Assembly: GCA_964649195.1 (NCBI GenBank)
Contig: CAZYPK010000130.1
Coordinates: 1-15,265, forward strand
Length of the DNA stretch: 15,265 nt
Direction: 5' to 3'
DNA from: JTS-RE9 sp964649195
Lineage (GTDB): Bacteria > Planctomycetota > Phycisphaerae > Phycisphaerales > Phycisphaeraceae
Part shown: positions 5,624 to 11,012 of the stretch, piece by piece
How positions within the stretch are numbered: position 1 is the stretch's first letter
Layout of the letters: each line of letters starts with the position of its first letter
Program-made: the position numbers and the translations under genes
The notes under the pieces: generated by a model
Seen by the model: the letters and a program-made list of their open reading frames with translations, nothing else
The model's database searches: none
Told to the model about the DNA's origin: nothing

Positions 5624-6406
5624 ATGCGAATCCTCCTGACCAATGACGACGGCATCGACGCCCCCGGCCTGGCCGCGCTTCACCGCGCCATCCGATCGCT
5701 GGGCGAAGTCCACATCATCGCACCCGCCAAGGTGCAGTCGGCCACCAGTCATGCCGTCACCTTTCATCGCCCCGTCGCGGTCCGGCCACTGGTGGTCAAC
5801 TGCCCGATCACCGGCGAATCCTTCCAAGGCCTGGCCGTCGAAGGACGCCCGGCCGACTGCGTGAAGATCGGCCTGGCGCACCTTGTGAAAGAGCCTGTCG
5901 ATCTGGTCATCAGCGGGATGAACAGCGGCGCCAACGTCGGCATCAACACCATCTACTCCGGCACCGTCGCCGCCGCCCGCGAGGCCGCCTTCATCGGCAC
6001 GCCCGCCATCGCCGTCAGCCTGCACATCGGCGATCGCCATCGCATCCAGTGGGACAAGGCCGCCCGATACGCCCGCACCGTCATCGACCGGATCGTCGCC
6101 GCACCCATCGCGCCGCACACCCTCCTGAATCTGAACATCCCCATCCTCGACGCCCACGAACCCCGAGGCGTGAAGGTCGTGCCCATCTCCACCAGCCCGA
6201 TCATCGACACCTACCACCACACCCGCGACGGCGAAGGCGTCTCGCTCTATCACGCGGCGGAAGATTTTTCCTTTCACGAAACGCCCCTCGATAGCGATGT
6301 CCACGCGCTGTACGATCACTTCATCACCCTCTCGCCGCTGCATTTCGACCTGAGCAAACATGAAGATGTTGAAACATGGGAGCGAAGGATCAGGAAGGAA
6401 GGATAA
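5624..6406 (+). CDS. surE: 5'/3'-nucleotidase SurE
   Basis: 260 residues, the usual SurE length. SurE enzymes are metal-dependent cytosolic phosphatases acting on nucleoside 5'- and 3'-monophosphates, and some act on short polyphosphate. The metal site is complete: LTNDDGIDAPGL gives D8 and D9, S39 lies in KVQSATSHAVT, and N100 lies in LVISGMNSGANVG. The following INTIYSGTVAAAREAAFIG with TPAIAVSL is the second family signature. LLNLNIP and the long C-terminal arm for dimer swapping are present. The start is the first ATG after the -10 box; further upstream the open frame only overlaps the membrane-protein gene in another frame. In many bacteria surE neighbours pcm and rpoS; here it stands alone. 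Confidence 0.95.
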   Translation: MRILLTNDDGIDAPGLAALHRAIRSLGEVHIIAPAKVQSATSHAVTFHRPVAVRPLVVNCPITGESFQGLAVEGRPADCVKIGLAHLVKEPVDLVISGMNSGANVGINTIYSGTVAAAREAAFIGTPAIAVSLHIGDRHRIQWDKAARYARTVIDRIVAAPIAPHTLLNLNIPILDAHEPRGVKVVPISTSPIIDTYHHTRDGEGVSLYHAAEDFSFHETPLDSDVHALYDHFITLSPLHFDLSKHEDVETWERRIRKEG

Positions 6407-6471
6407 GAACAACCCCACGTCCAAGCCGCTTGCCAGGGCCATCGCATGTATCGTCGGGGTCTGATGCTTCG

Positions 6472-6540
6472 CCCTCTCCCCTGGGGAGAGGACCGTCTCC
6501 ATCGCCCGCGCAGCCTGGCGATGGAGACAGGTGAGGGGAG
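6472..6540 (+). repeat. REP-like double hairpin, left block
   Basis: CCTCTCCCC/GGGGAGAGG (6473-6491) is followed by a 12-bp stem GTCTCCATCGCC (6495-6506) / GGCGATGGAGAC (6517-6528) with a 10-nt loop, then GGTGAGGGG. The order 'CCTCTCCC-GGGAGAGG, variable hairpin, GGTGAGGG' matches a repeat type I recall from many bacterial genomes. Confidence 0.6.
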
Positions 6541-6550
6541 AGTTCTCCAC

Positions 6551-6586
6551 GAAACAGCAATCGTCAAAGAAACATCAATCGTCAAA
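6551..6586 (+). repeat. 18-bp tandem duplication
   Basis: GAAACAGCAATCGTCAAA (6551-6568) is followed immediately by GAAACATCAATCGTCAAA (6569-6586), one mismatch. It lies at the centre of the inserted element, between its two REP-like blocks, and is markedly AT-richer than the surroundings. Confidence 0.8.
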
Positions 6587-6588
6587 CC

Positions 6589-6637
6589 GCCCTCACCCGG
6601 CTCGCAAAGCCTCGCCGACCTCTCCCAGAGGGAGAGG
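6589..6637 (-). repeat. REP-like hairpin, right block (inverted)
   Basis: Read on the minus strand: CCTCTCCC-TCT-GGGAGAGG (6637-6619), TCGGCGAGG, then CGGGTGAGGG. It has the same architecture as the left block in opposite orientation, so most of the element is one long imperfect palindrome. Confidence 0.6.
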
Positions 6638-6719
6638 TGCGGACCACCGCCACATGCGATGGCCCTGAGCCGCTTGCGGCGTGGCAATCCCCGGTTCGCG
6701 GTGCATCATCCTTCTCCGC

Positions 6720-6725
6720 TACAAT
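6720..6725 (+). promoter_or_regulatory. holA -10 box, predicting a leaderless mRNA
   Basis: TACAAT, then CCCCTC, then ATG at 6732: the same 6-nt spacing as surE and recR and no Shine-Dalgarno sequence. It follows the family A repeat by 10 nt. Confidence 0.55.
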
Positions 6726-6731
6726 CCCCTC

Positions 6732-7790
6732 ATGGCCAAAAAAGCCGCCCCATCCAAGCCGCCGGAGCTGGGCATCTCCACGCGCATTCTCATCCTCTGC
6801 GGCAGCGAGGAAATGACCAAGCGCGAGACCTTCCGGCAGCTTCGCGCCGCCATCGACAAGGCCGTCGATGCCGAGATCGATCCCAAACAGCTTGACGGCG
6901 CCCGCGTGCAGCCTTCGGAGGTGTTCGATGAGCTGCGCACCATGTCGCTGCTTCAGCCTTATCAGCTTGTCGTCGTCGATGATGCGGACCAGTTCGTCAA
7001 GAGCCACCGCGAGATGCTCGAGCGTTACGCGGAGCATCCCGCCGAAGGCGCGACGCTGGTGCTGCGCAGCGTGAACTGGAACAGCCCGAAGCTGGATAAG
7101 CTGGTGGACAAGGTCGGAGGCAAGGTCAAGGCGGAACCTCTTTCGACCGCCGACGCGGTGAACTGGCTGATCAAGCGGGCCACCTCCCATCATCAGCGCA
7201 AGCTCGACAAGGCCTGCGCCACCACGCTCGTCGAACGGCTGGGAACCGGGCTGATGCGACTGGACAACGAACTGGCGAAGCTCGCCCTGCTGGTTGAGGA
7301 TGGACAGCCCATCGATGGCAGGATGATCGATCAGCTTGTCGGCCGCGGCAGCGATGAGCAGGCCTGGGCCGCGCAGGAGGCAGTGCTCGCCGCCCTGGCC
7401 TCGGCGGGGAAGCAGAATAAGCCCAGCGATCACAGCACCTCCGGGGGTCCGGGCGGCCGCGCCATCGAAGCCATTCACGAGCTGATCGACCTGGCCAATC
7501 AGCCTGATGTGCTGGTGATGTATTTCGTGGCCGACCTGGTTCGCAAGCTGCACCTGGCGGCGATGATGCGCAGGCAGCGGGTCAACGACTTCCAGATCGG
7601 CAGCGAACTGAAGCTCTGGGGGCCGCGAAAGGATGCCTTTTTCGCGGTGCTCAACCGCCTCGACAGCCGCAGGACCGGCGACATGCTCCGCCGCATCGTC
7701 CGCCTCGACGCCCGCGGCAAATCAGGCTTCGGCAAGCCGCTGGGGAATCTCGAATGTTTCTGCGCCACGTTGGCCGATGAGATGAAATGA
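6732..7790 (+). CDS. holA: DNA polymerase III delta subunit
   Basis: 352 residues. HolA is the clamp-loader subunit that opens the beta sliding clamp. The N-terminal region starts with the strand LGISTRILILCGSEEMTKRE in place of the usual 'yll.G.e.fl.e' and continues to VFDELRTMSLLQPYQLVVVDDADQFV (about 64-89), the diagnostic delta pattern with no Walker motif. ATLVLRSVNWNSPKLDKLVDKVG follows (about 107-129), then WLIKRA and the helical lid through LGTGLMRLDNELAKLALL. The C-terminal collar domain begins near 245. A Gly/Ser/Asn-rich insert at about 224-244 is unusual and probably a loop. The start is the ATG just after the -10 box; the 17 upstream in-frame codons overlap the promoter. Confidence 0.9.
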   Translation: MAKKAAPSKPPELGISTRILILCGSEEMTKRETFRQLRAAIDKAVDAEIDPKQLDGARVQPSEVFDELRTMSLLQPYQLVVVDDADQFVKSHREMLERYAEHPAEGATLVLRSVNWNSPKLDKLVDKVGGKVKAEPLSTADAVNWLIKRATSHHQRKLDKACATTLVERLGTGLMRLDNELAKLALLVEDGQPIDGRMIDQLVGRGSDEQAWAAQEAVLAALASAGKQNKPSDHSTSGGPGGRAIEAIHELIDLANQPDVLVMYFVADLVRKLHLAAMMRRQRVNDFQIGSELKLWGPRKDAFFAVLNRLDSRRTGDMLRRIVRLDARGKSGFGKPLGNLECFCATLADEMK

Positions 7791-7889
7791 AGTGCGCGGT
7801 GATCGGGCGGTCTCTGCATGGCCTTGGCCTTGACCGGGGGGGGCATACGGATCAACCGAATGTTTCGATTCACGCTCTGAGCATTCAGA

Positions 7890-8396
7890 ATGAAGGCGAG
7901 CATGATCTTCTTCGGACTCTTCATCAGCCTCTTCTATCTTATCGGCTTCGGGCTGTTGGGCTTTGGAATCCACAATGCCATCCGCTCCAACAAGGCCGCC
8001 CGCTGGCCCACCGCTCCGGGTTCGATCGTCAATGTCGCCATCGATGAAAGCTCCGTCGATGACGGGACGACTTACGAAGTGAAGGTCGATTACGTTTACG
8101 AGTTGTCGAACAAGGTTTACACCGGATCGAACCTGGCCTTCGGTTATGCCGCCAGCAGCGGACGCGAGGCTCACGAAAAGATTTATCACCTGCTCAAGAA
8201 CAGCAAGTCCGTCGAGGTGCGATACGATCCGAACGATCCCGGTTCATCGGTGCTCTCCTACGGCACCCATCGATCGATTCAGTTCACGCTGGCCTTCGCC
8301 GTCACCTGGCTGCTCTTCGTTTTCGGTTTCACGCTGATCGTCTGGCTCTCCAGCCGCGATGACAATGTGCTGATGCGGAATCTGCTGGTACAGTGA
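7890..8396 (+). CDS. DUF3592-type two-helix membrane protein
   Basis: 168 residues with an N-terminal helix (about 5-28), a soluble beta-rich segment and a C-terminal helix (about 130-153). The segment has the DUF3592 pattern: W39 with PTAPGSIVN, then YEVKVDYVYELSNKVYTGSN, then VEVRYDPNDPGSSVL (108-122). The family has no established function. Two starts are possible: 7890 (MKASM, no ribosome-binding site) or 7902, which follows GAAGGCGAG; the longer form keeps a lysine before the helix. It begins 99 nt after holA and is followed 50 nt later by the large lipoprotein, so these two may be co-transcribed. Confidence 0.8.
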   Translation: MKASMIFFGLFISLFYLIGFGLLGFGIHNAIRSNKAARWPTAPGSIVNVAIDESSVDDGTTYEVKVDYVYELSNKVYTGSNLAFGYAASSGREAHEKIYHLLKNSKSVEVRYDPNDPGSSVLSYGTHRSIQFTLAFAVTWLLFVFGFTLIVWLSSRDDNVLMRNLLVQ

Positions 8397-8446
8397 ATGT
8401 TTCAGACCCGTCAAGGAAGACGGGCTTCACCGCGCAGGAGGCGCTT

Positions 8447-9685
8447 ATGTCCCGCCATCGAAAACTCTCTTTCGTCGTTCTCGCCGCGCCATGCCTGTTC
8501 CTCGGTTCATCTCTGCTCACCGGCTGCGCCAGTCAGCCGGACGCCGCCCCCCCGCCTGAACCCGTTCACTCGGCCCCCCGGTCGCCCGGCGACAGGAACG
8601 ACAAAGGCGTCACGCCCACGCGACTGGCCCAGGGCGATGACACCCTCGACGCCCAGGCCGATGATTACGCCCGCCGCCTGGCCCAGGCCCTCGAAGCCCG
8701 CAACAACCCCGGCCAAACCGCGCCCGCTTCGCAGCCTGAAACGAAGCAGCCCGCCGATGGAAAGTCGATCGACTGGGTGGATCATCAATACCTTCGCACC
8801 GCCAACGCACCCAGGGCCCAAACCCTTCACGATGCAAAGAGCGCGACACCGGCGACCGAAGTGAAAACATCGACGCCCGATGCCCAGCCCGCCCCCAGGC
8901 CCGGCCCTGTTTCCGCGAAGCCCGCCCCCGGCCCCGCCGCGACGCAGGCCCAGGCTGACCGCGACGCGCTGCTCAAGCAGATTCGAGATCGTGTGACGGA
9001 CAGCAACGATGCGGCGGTACACAAGGCGATGAGCCTGGCGGCGCTGGCGATTGTCGATCCCTCCTTTCAGCTTGATGAAAATGAACTGGCCGCCCTGCCG
9101 CCGACGCAGCGCGAACTCGTGCGCCAGTTCCACGGCCTGTTCGCCTCGCTGGGCACGCAGGTCGCCAGCGGTCAACCTGTCGATCGCAACGCCCTGGGCG
9201 ATCGCCTCAACGCGATCATCGGCGAGCAGCCGCTGGCCATTCGCAATGTGAAACTCTGCGATCGCGTGCGCAGCTTCGGCGTCTATGAAGAGCTGCCGGG
9301 CACCACGTTCCTGGCCGGCCGCGAGCAGCCGATGGTGGTGTATGTGGAGCTGGATCATTTCAAGAGCGTCAGGAGCGGCGCGATTCACGAAGTGAAACTC
9401 TCGCAGGAACTGGTGCTCTACAACGATGCCGACGGCCTGGCGGTCTGGCGTCAGCCCGAGCAGCAGATCGTGGATGAAAGCCGCAACCGGCGCAGGGATT
9501 TCTACGTGGTGCAGCCGACGCGATTGCCGGCGAGGCTGGGCGTGGGCAAGTTCGTGCTCAAGGTGCGCGTGCGCGACCTGCACGGCGGCACGCGCGACGA
9601 GGTGAGCATCCCCATCAACATCGTCGCCGACCCCGCACTGGTGAAGCCGGATGCGAAACGGGAGCGGGATGGAAAGGCGGGGTGA
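8447..9685 (+). CDS. Large lipoprotein with a C-terminal beta domain, unknown function
   Basis: 412 residues. A signal peptide (MSRHRKLSFVVLAAPCLFLG) ends in lipobox LLTGC with C27. Residues about 28-170 are Pro/Ala/Gln-rich, low-complexity and probably disordered, as in a periplasmic tether. Residues about 165-260 are helical. Residues about 265-395 form a beta domain: RNVKLCDRVRSFGVYEELP, FLAGREQPMVVYVELDHF, then RRRDFYVVQPTRLPARLGVG followed by KFVLKVRVRDL. I recall this domain from unannotated planctomycete proteins but know no function. The start follows AGGAGG (8436-8441) by 5 nt, which rejects the in-frame ATG at 8393. The last residues are a charged, degenerate tail. Confidence 0.82.
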   Translation: MSRHRKLSFVVLAAPCLFLGSSLLTGCASQPDAAPPPEPVHSAPRSPGDRNDKGVTPTRLAQGDDTLDAQADDYARRLAQALEARNNPGQTAPASQPETKQPADGKSIDWVDHQYLRTANAPRAQTLHDAKSATPATEVKTSTPDAQPAPRPGPVSAKPAPGPAATQAQADRDALLKQIRDRVTDSNDAAVHKAMSLAALAIVDPSFQLDENELAALPPTQRELVRQFHGLFASLGTQVASGQPVDRNALGDRLNAIIGEQPLAIRNVKLCDRVRSFGVYEELPGTTFLAGREQPMVVYVELDHFKSVRSGAIHEVKLSQELVLYNDADGLAVWRQPEQQIVDESRNRRRDFYVVQPTRLPARLGVGKFVLKVRVRDLHGGTRDEVSIPINIVADPALVKPDAKRERDGKAG

Positions 9686-9690
9686 TACGC

Positions 9691-9713
9691 TATAATGACG
9701 CAATCGATTGGAG
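9691..9713 (+). promoter_or_regulatory. Promoter and ribosome-binding site of the PIN module
   Basis: A consensus TATAAT at 9691-9696 begins 5 nt after the preceding lipoprotein stop. It is the best -10 match in the window. GGAG at 9710-9713 lies 7 nt before the ATG at 9721. No -35 match is evident, so an activator or an upstream element may be needed. Confidence 0.5.
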
Positions 9714-9720
9714 CGCGATC

Positions 9721-10044
9721 ATGAAATCATCTTCGGTATGGATGTCGTTCGATCTGGGATTCGATGGGGACTACGAAAACCTTTACCACTGGCTTGACAC
9801 CCATAGCGCAGTCGAATGTGGCGAACACTGCGCGTTCTTCAAGTTCGAAGCCAAACGGGATGCCGCAACGGAACTAAAGACAAGCCTGTCCAAGTCCATC
9901 AAGTTCCGAAAGAAAGACAGGGTCTATCTGATCTGGCGCAAGGACGATGGCACGCTGAAAGGAAAATTCATTGTGGGCGGACGGCGACGGTCTCCATGGA
10001 CGGGATATGCCGTGGTGGAAAAGGATGCGGTGGATGAAGGCTGA
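9721..10044 (+). CDS. Small protein paired with a PIN nuclease (possible antitoxin; Cas2/VapD/SinR-like topology)
   Basis: 107 residues with no name I can give. Predicted order: strand SVWMSFDL (5-12), helix DYENLYHWLDTH (17-28), strand HCAFFKFE (36-43), helix AATELKTSLSKSI (48-60), strand DRVYLIWR (66-73), strand LKGKFIVGG (79-87), then a PWTGY motif (93-97). The FDL...DYENLY opening and beta-alpha-beta-beta-alpha-beta order resemble the ferredoxin-like fold of Cas2, VapD and SinR-type proteins; this is inference. It overlaps the PIN gene by 11 nt, the coupling expected of a two-gene toxin-antitoxin operon. GC is low for the window (45% over 9721-9780), suggesting recent acquisition. The start at 9721 is chosen by GGAG; the longer frame from 9682 overlaps the -10 box. 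Confidence 0.7.
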   Translation: MKSSSVWMSFDLGFDGDYENLYHWLDTHSAVECGEHCAFFKFEAKRDAATELKTSLSKSIKFRKKDRVYLIWRKDDGTLKGKFIVGGRRRSPWTGYAVVEKDAVDEG

Positions 10045-10477
10045 AATTCGGCGGGGAATTCTGGTTGATTCGGGTTTCTGGATCGCGCTGTGTGACGAGC
10101 GCGACGAACATTCGCCTGCCGCACAGTCAATCCTTGAATACTGCCTTGCACATCCCCTCTTTATTCCCTGGCCGATCCAATACGAAGTGCTTTGCACAAG
10201 ATTCGTCAGGCGCCCGGCATTGACGGCCAAGTTTGACCATCTCCTTCATACGCTGAACACCATACCTGTCGATGATTCGGCGTATCGCAACACGGCGCTG
10301 AGGCTCACCATTGAATCGGCAACGATTCGCAAGCGGGCCATCAGCATGACAGACATGGTTCTGCGCGGGATTCTGAGCGATGAACAGTTCCGAATCACTC
10401 ACTTGATCACATTCAATCCGAATGATTTTAGAGACATCTGCGTTCGGCGGAGAATCGAAATCATACCTGCCCCATGA
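10034..10477 (+). CDS. PIN-domain ribonuclease, candidate toxin
   Basis: 147 residues, the size of single-domain VapC-like toxins. Four acidic residues fit the PIN active site: D12 in GILVDSGFWIALCDERDEHS, E51 in IPWPIQYEVLC, D107 in ISMTDMVLRGIL and D131 in ITFNPNDF. PIN proteins are Mg/Mn-dependent RNases; VapC types cut tRNA or rRNA and are held by a cognate antitoxin. The start ATG lies inside the last codons of the upstream gene (11-nt overlap). GC falls to 37% over 10381-10440, far below the flanking housekeeping genes. Its stop is only 5 nt from the stop of the convergent ferredoxin gene, and there is no room for a terminator between. A free-standing PIN RNase without toxin role is the alternative. 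Confidence 0.85.
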   Translation: MKAEIRRGILVDSGFWIALCDERDEHSPAAQSILEYCLAHPLFIPWPIQYEVLCTRFVRRPALTAKFDHLLHTLNTIPVDDSAYRNTALRLTIESATIRKRAISMTDMVLRGILSDEQFRITHLITFNPNDFRDICVRRRIEIIPAP

Positions 10478-10482
10478 GCAAC

Positions 10483-10752
10483 TCAATCCTCTTCGCGCTC
10501 GCCTGTCTTGCGATAGCTGGCCCGTCGCCTGGCGTATTCCTCCGGTGACACCGGCAGGTCCGGCTCCTCCACCCCGGTCATCGCCTGCTCGTGCAGCTTT
10601 CTGATGAACGGCACGCACCACATGCAGCCGGTCCCCGCCGAGAGGCACTCGCTGATCAGGCTGGGAAACGCGGGCTTTTCGCGCTTGCAGAAGTTCACGA
10701 TCTTCCGCTTGGAAACGTGAAAGCAGAGACAGACGTGATCATCGGGGTCCAT
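10483..10752 (-). CDS. BFD-like [2Fe-2S] ferredoxin
   Basis: 89 residues. Cys ligands C8, C10, C43 and C46 give C-x-C-x32-C-x2-C, the spacing of the BFD-like [2Fe-2S] domain (E. coli Bfd, which releases iron from bacterioferritin). They lie in VCLCFHVSKRKIVNFCKRE and SECLSAGTGCMWCVPFI. Residues 60-89 are a charged tail with EEYARRRASYRK, absent from Bfd. No bacterioferritin gene is nearby, so an iron-storage role is not shown; similar domains also serve as electron-transfer or cluster-sensing parts. The start at 10752 follows TATCAT by 6 nt and lacks a Shine-Dalgarno sequence. The open frame runs 32 codons further upstream through a palindrome and is not credible there. Confidence 0.88.
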   Translation of the reverse strand: MDPDDHVCLCFHVSKRKIVNFCKREKPAFPSLISECLSAGTGCMWCVPFIRKLHEQAMTGVEEPDLPVSPEEYARRRASYRKTGEREED

Positions 10753-10758
10753 GCGGGA

Positions 10759-10764
10759 ATGATA
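10759..10764 (-). promoter_or_regulatory. -10 box of the BFD-like gene, predicting a leaderless mRNA
   Basis: Read on the minus strand: TATCAT, TCCCGC, ATG. The 6-nt spacing is the same as for surE, holA and recR. The region where a -35 would fall (about 10782-10787) overlaps the 21-bp palindrome centred on 10783. Confidence 0.5.
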
Positions 10765-10772
10765 GCGGCAAG

Positions 10773-10793
10773 CCGCGACGTGACACGTCGCGG
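10773..10793. repeat. 21-bp palindrome CCGCGAC-N7-GTCGCGG (first copy)
   Basis: The full arms are CCGCGACGTG and CACGTCGCGG around a single A. It overlaps the expected -35 position of the BFD-like gene. It shares both 7-nt outer half-sites with the second copy at 10918-10938. Confidence 0.65.
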
Positions 10794-10917
10794 ATGTCAG
10801 CGGCCTGAAGGAGCGTCGCGCACACCTTGCACTGCGATCCTCGAACACGTTCGCGCCGCACGGGTGTTGTCACCCGTCATCTTTCGCGCAACGCACCACC
10901 CTTCTTTCCGTTCATCT

Positions 10918-10938
10918 CCGCGACTCGTTGAGTCGCGG
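10918..10938. repeat. 21-bp palindrome CCGCGAC-N7-GTCGCGG (second copy)
   Basis: Arms CCGCGACTC and GAGTCGCGG around GTT. It lies about 60 nt upstream of the recR -10 box. Either an operator pair or two copies of a dispersed hairpin repeat. Confidence 0.6.
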
Positions 10939-10956
10939 CTCAGGCTGACCGTTCGC

Positions 10957-10971
10957 CGATACATGCGATGG
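10957..10971. repeat. Solo sequence matching the subterminal end of the 234-bp element
   Basis: CGATACATGCGATGG is the exact reverse complement of 6439-6453, i.e. 10 bases of the left terminal repeat plus 5 internal bases. The outermost CCCTG of the end is replaced by TCTTGG. No partner end or duplication is visible, so it may be a remnant or a related repeat. Confidence 0.5.
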
Positions 10972-11000
10972 TCTTGGCCCTTGGCCCTTCGCCTTTCGCC

Positions 11001-11006
11001 TACAAT
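11001..11006 (+). promoter_or_regulatory. recR -10 box, predicting a leaderless mRNA
   Basis: TACAAT, GTCCGC, ATG at 11013: 6-nt spacing and no Shine-Dalgarno sequence. Upstream are two TTGGCC words (10974, 10981), neither well placed as a -35. Confidence 0.55.
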
Positions 11007-11012
11007 GTCCGC

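Larger units (their letters stand above)
6434..6667. mobile_element. 234-bp MITE-like element with 15-bp inverted ends and 10-bp target duplication
   Basis: Left end CAGGGCCATCGCATG (6434-6448) and right end CATGCGATGGCCCTG (6653-6667) are perfect reverse complements. They are flanked directly by AGCCGCTTGC at 6424-6433 and 6668-6677, a perfect 10-bp direct repeat. The target was the apex of a family A palindrome. The interior has no open frame of note. It carries two inverted REP-like hairpin blocks and a central 18-bp tandem duplication. It must have been moved by a transposase in trans, if at all. A 10-bp duplication would suit some DDE families such as the IS4 group, but I cannot assign one. 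Confidence 0.7.
6408..6709 (-). repeat. Family A repeat copy A3, interrupted by an insertion
   Basis: Right part at 6408-6433 and left part at 6668-6709, both in minus orientation. Removing 6434-6667 and one copy of the 10-bp duplication restores a complete repeat. Read on the minus strand it has GATGCACCGCGAACCGGGG, ATTGC, the GCCGCAAGCGGCTT core and then GTGGGGTTGTTC, collinear with copies A1 and A2. The right part begins just after the surE stop. The left part ends 10 nt before the holA -10 box. Confidence 0.75.

Noticed and set aside
5716..5760. Frameshift or fusion between the membrane-protein gene and surE (one continuous open frame begins at 5330)
   Set aside because: The early part of that frame overlaps the membrane-protein gene in another frame; SurE starts canonically at 5624 with MRILLTNDDG after a terminator and promoter.
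6472..6637. CRISPR-like array
   Set aside because: The repeats are inverted, unequal and only two per type, with no regular spacers and no cas genes.
6446..6895. 149-residue open frame across the inserted element and the start of holA
   Set aside because: It translates the REP-like hairpins and then an off-frame part of holA; no start signal.
8507..9703. 398-residue open frame opposite the large lipoprotein
   Set aside because: Antisense shadow caused by high GC; the sense frame has a signal peptide, lipobox and strong AGGAGG.
9721..10044. Genuine CRISPR Cas2
   Set aside because: No cas1, no repeats, and sequence similarity to Cas2 is only in predicted topology, so I call it a fold-level resemblance at most.
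10773..10793. Fur box at the iron-sulfur gene
   Set aside because: The palindrome is GC-rich and bears no resemblance to the AT-rich Fur consensus.
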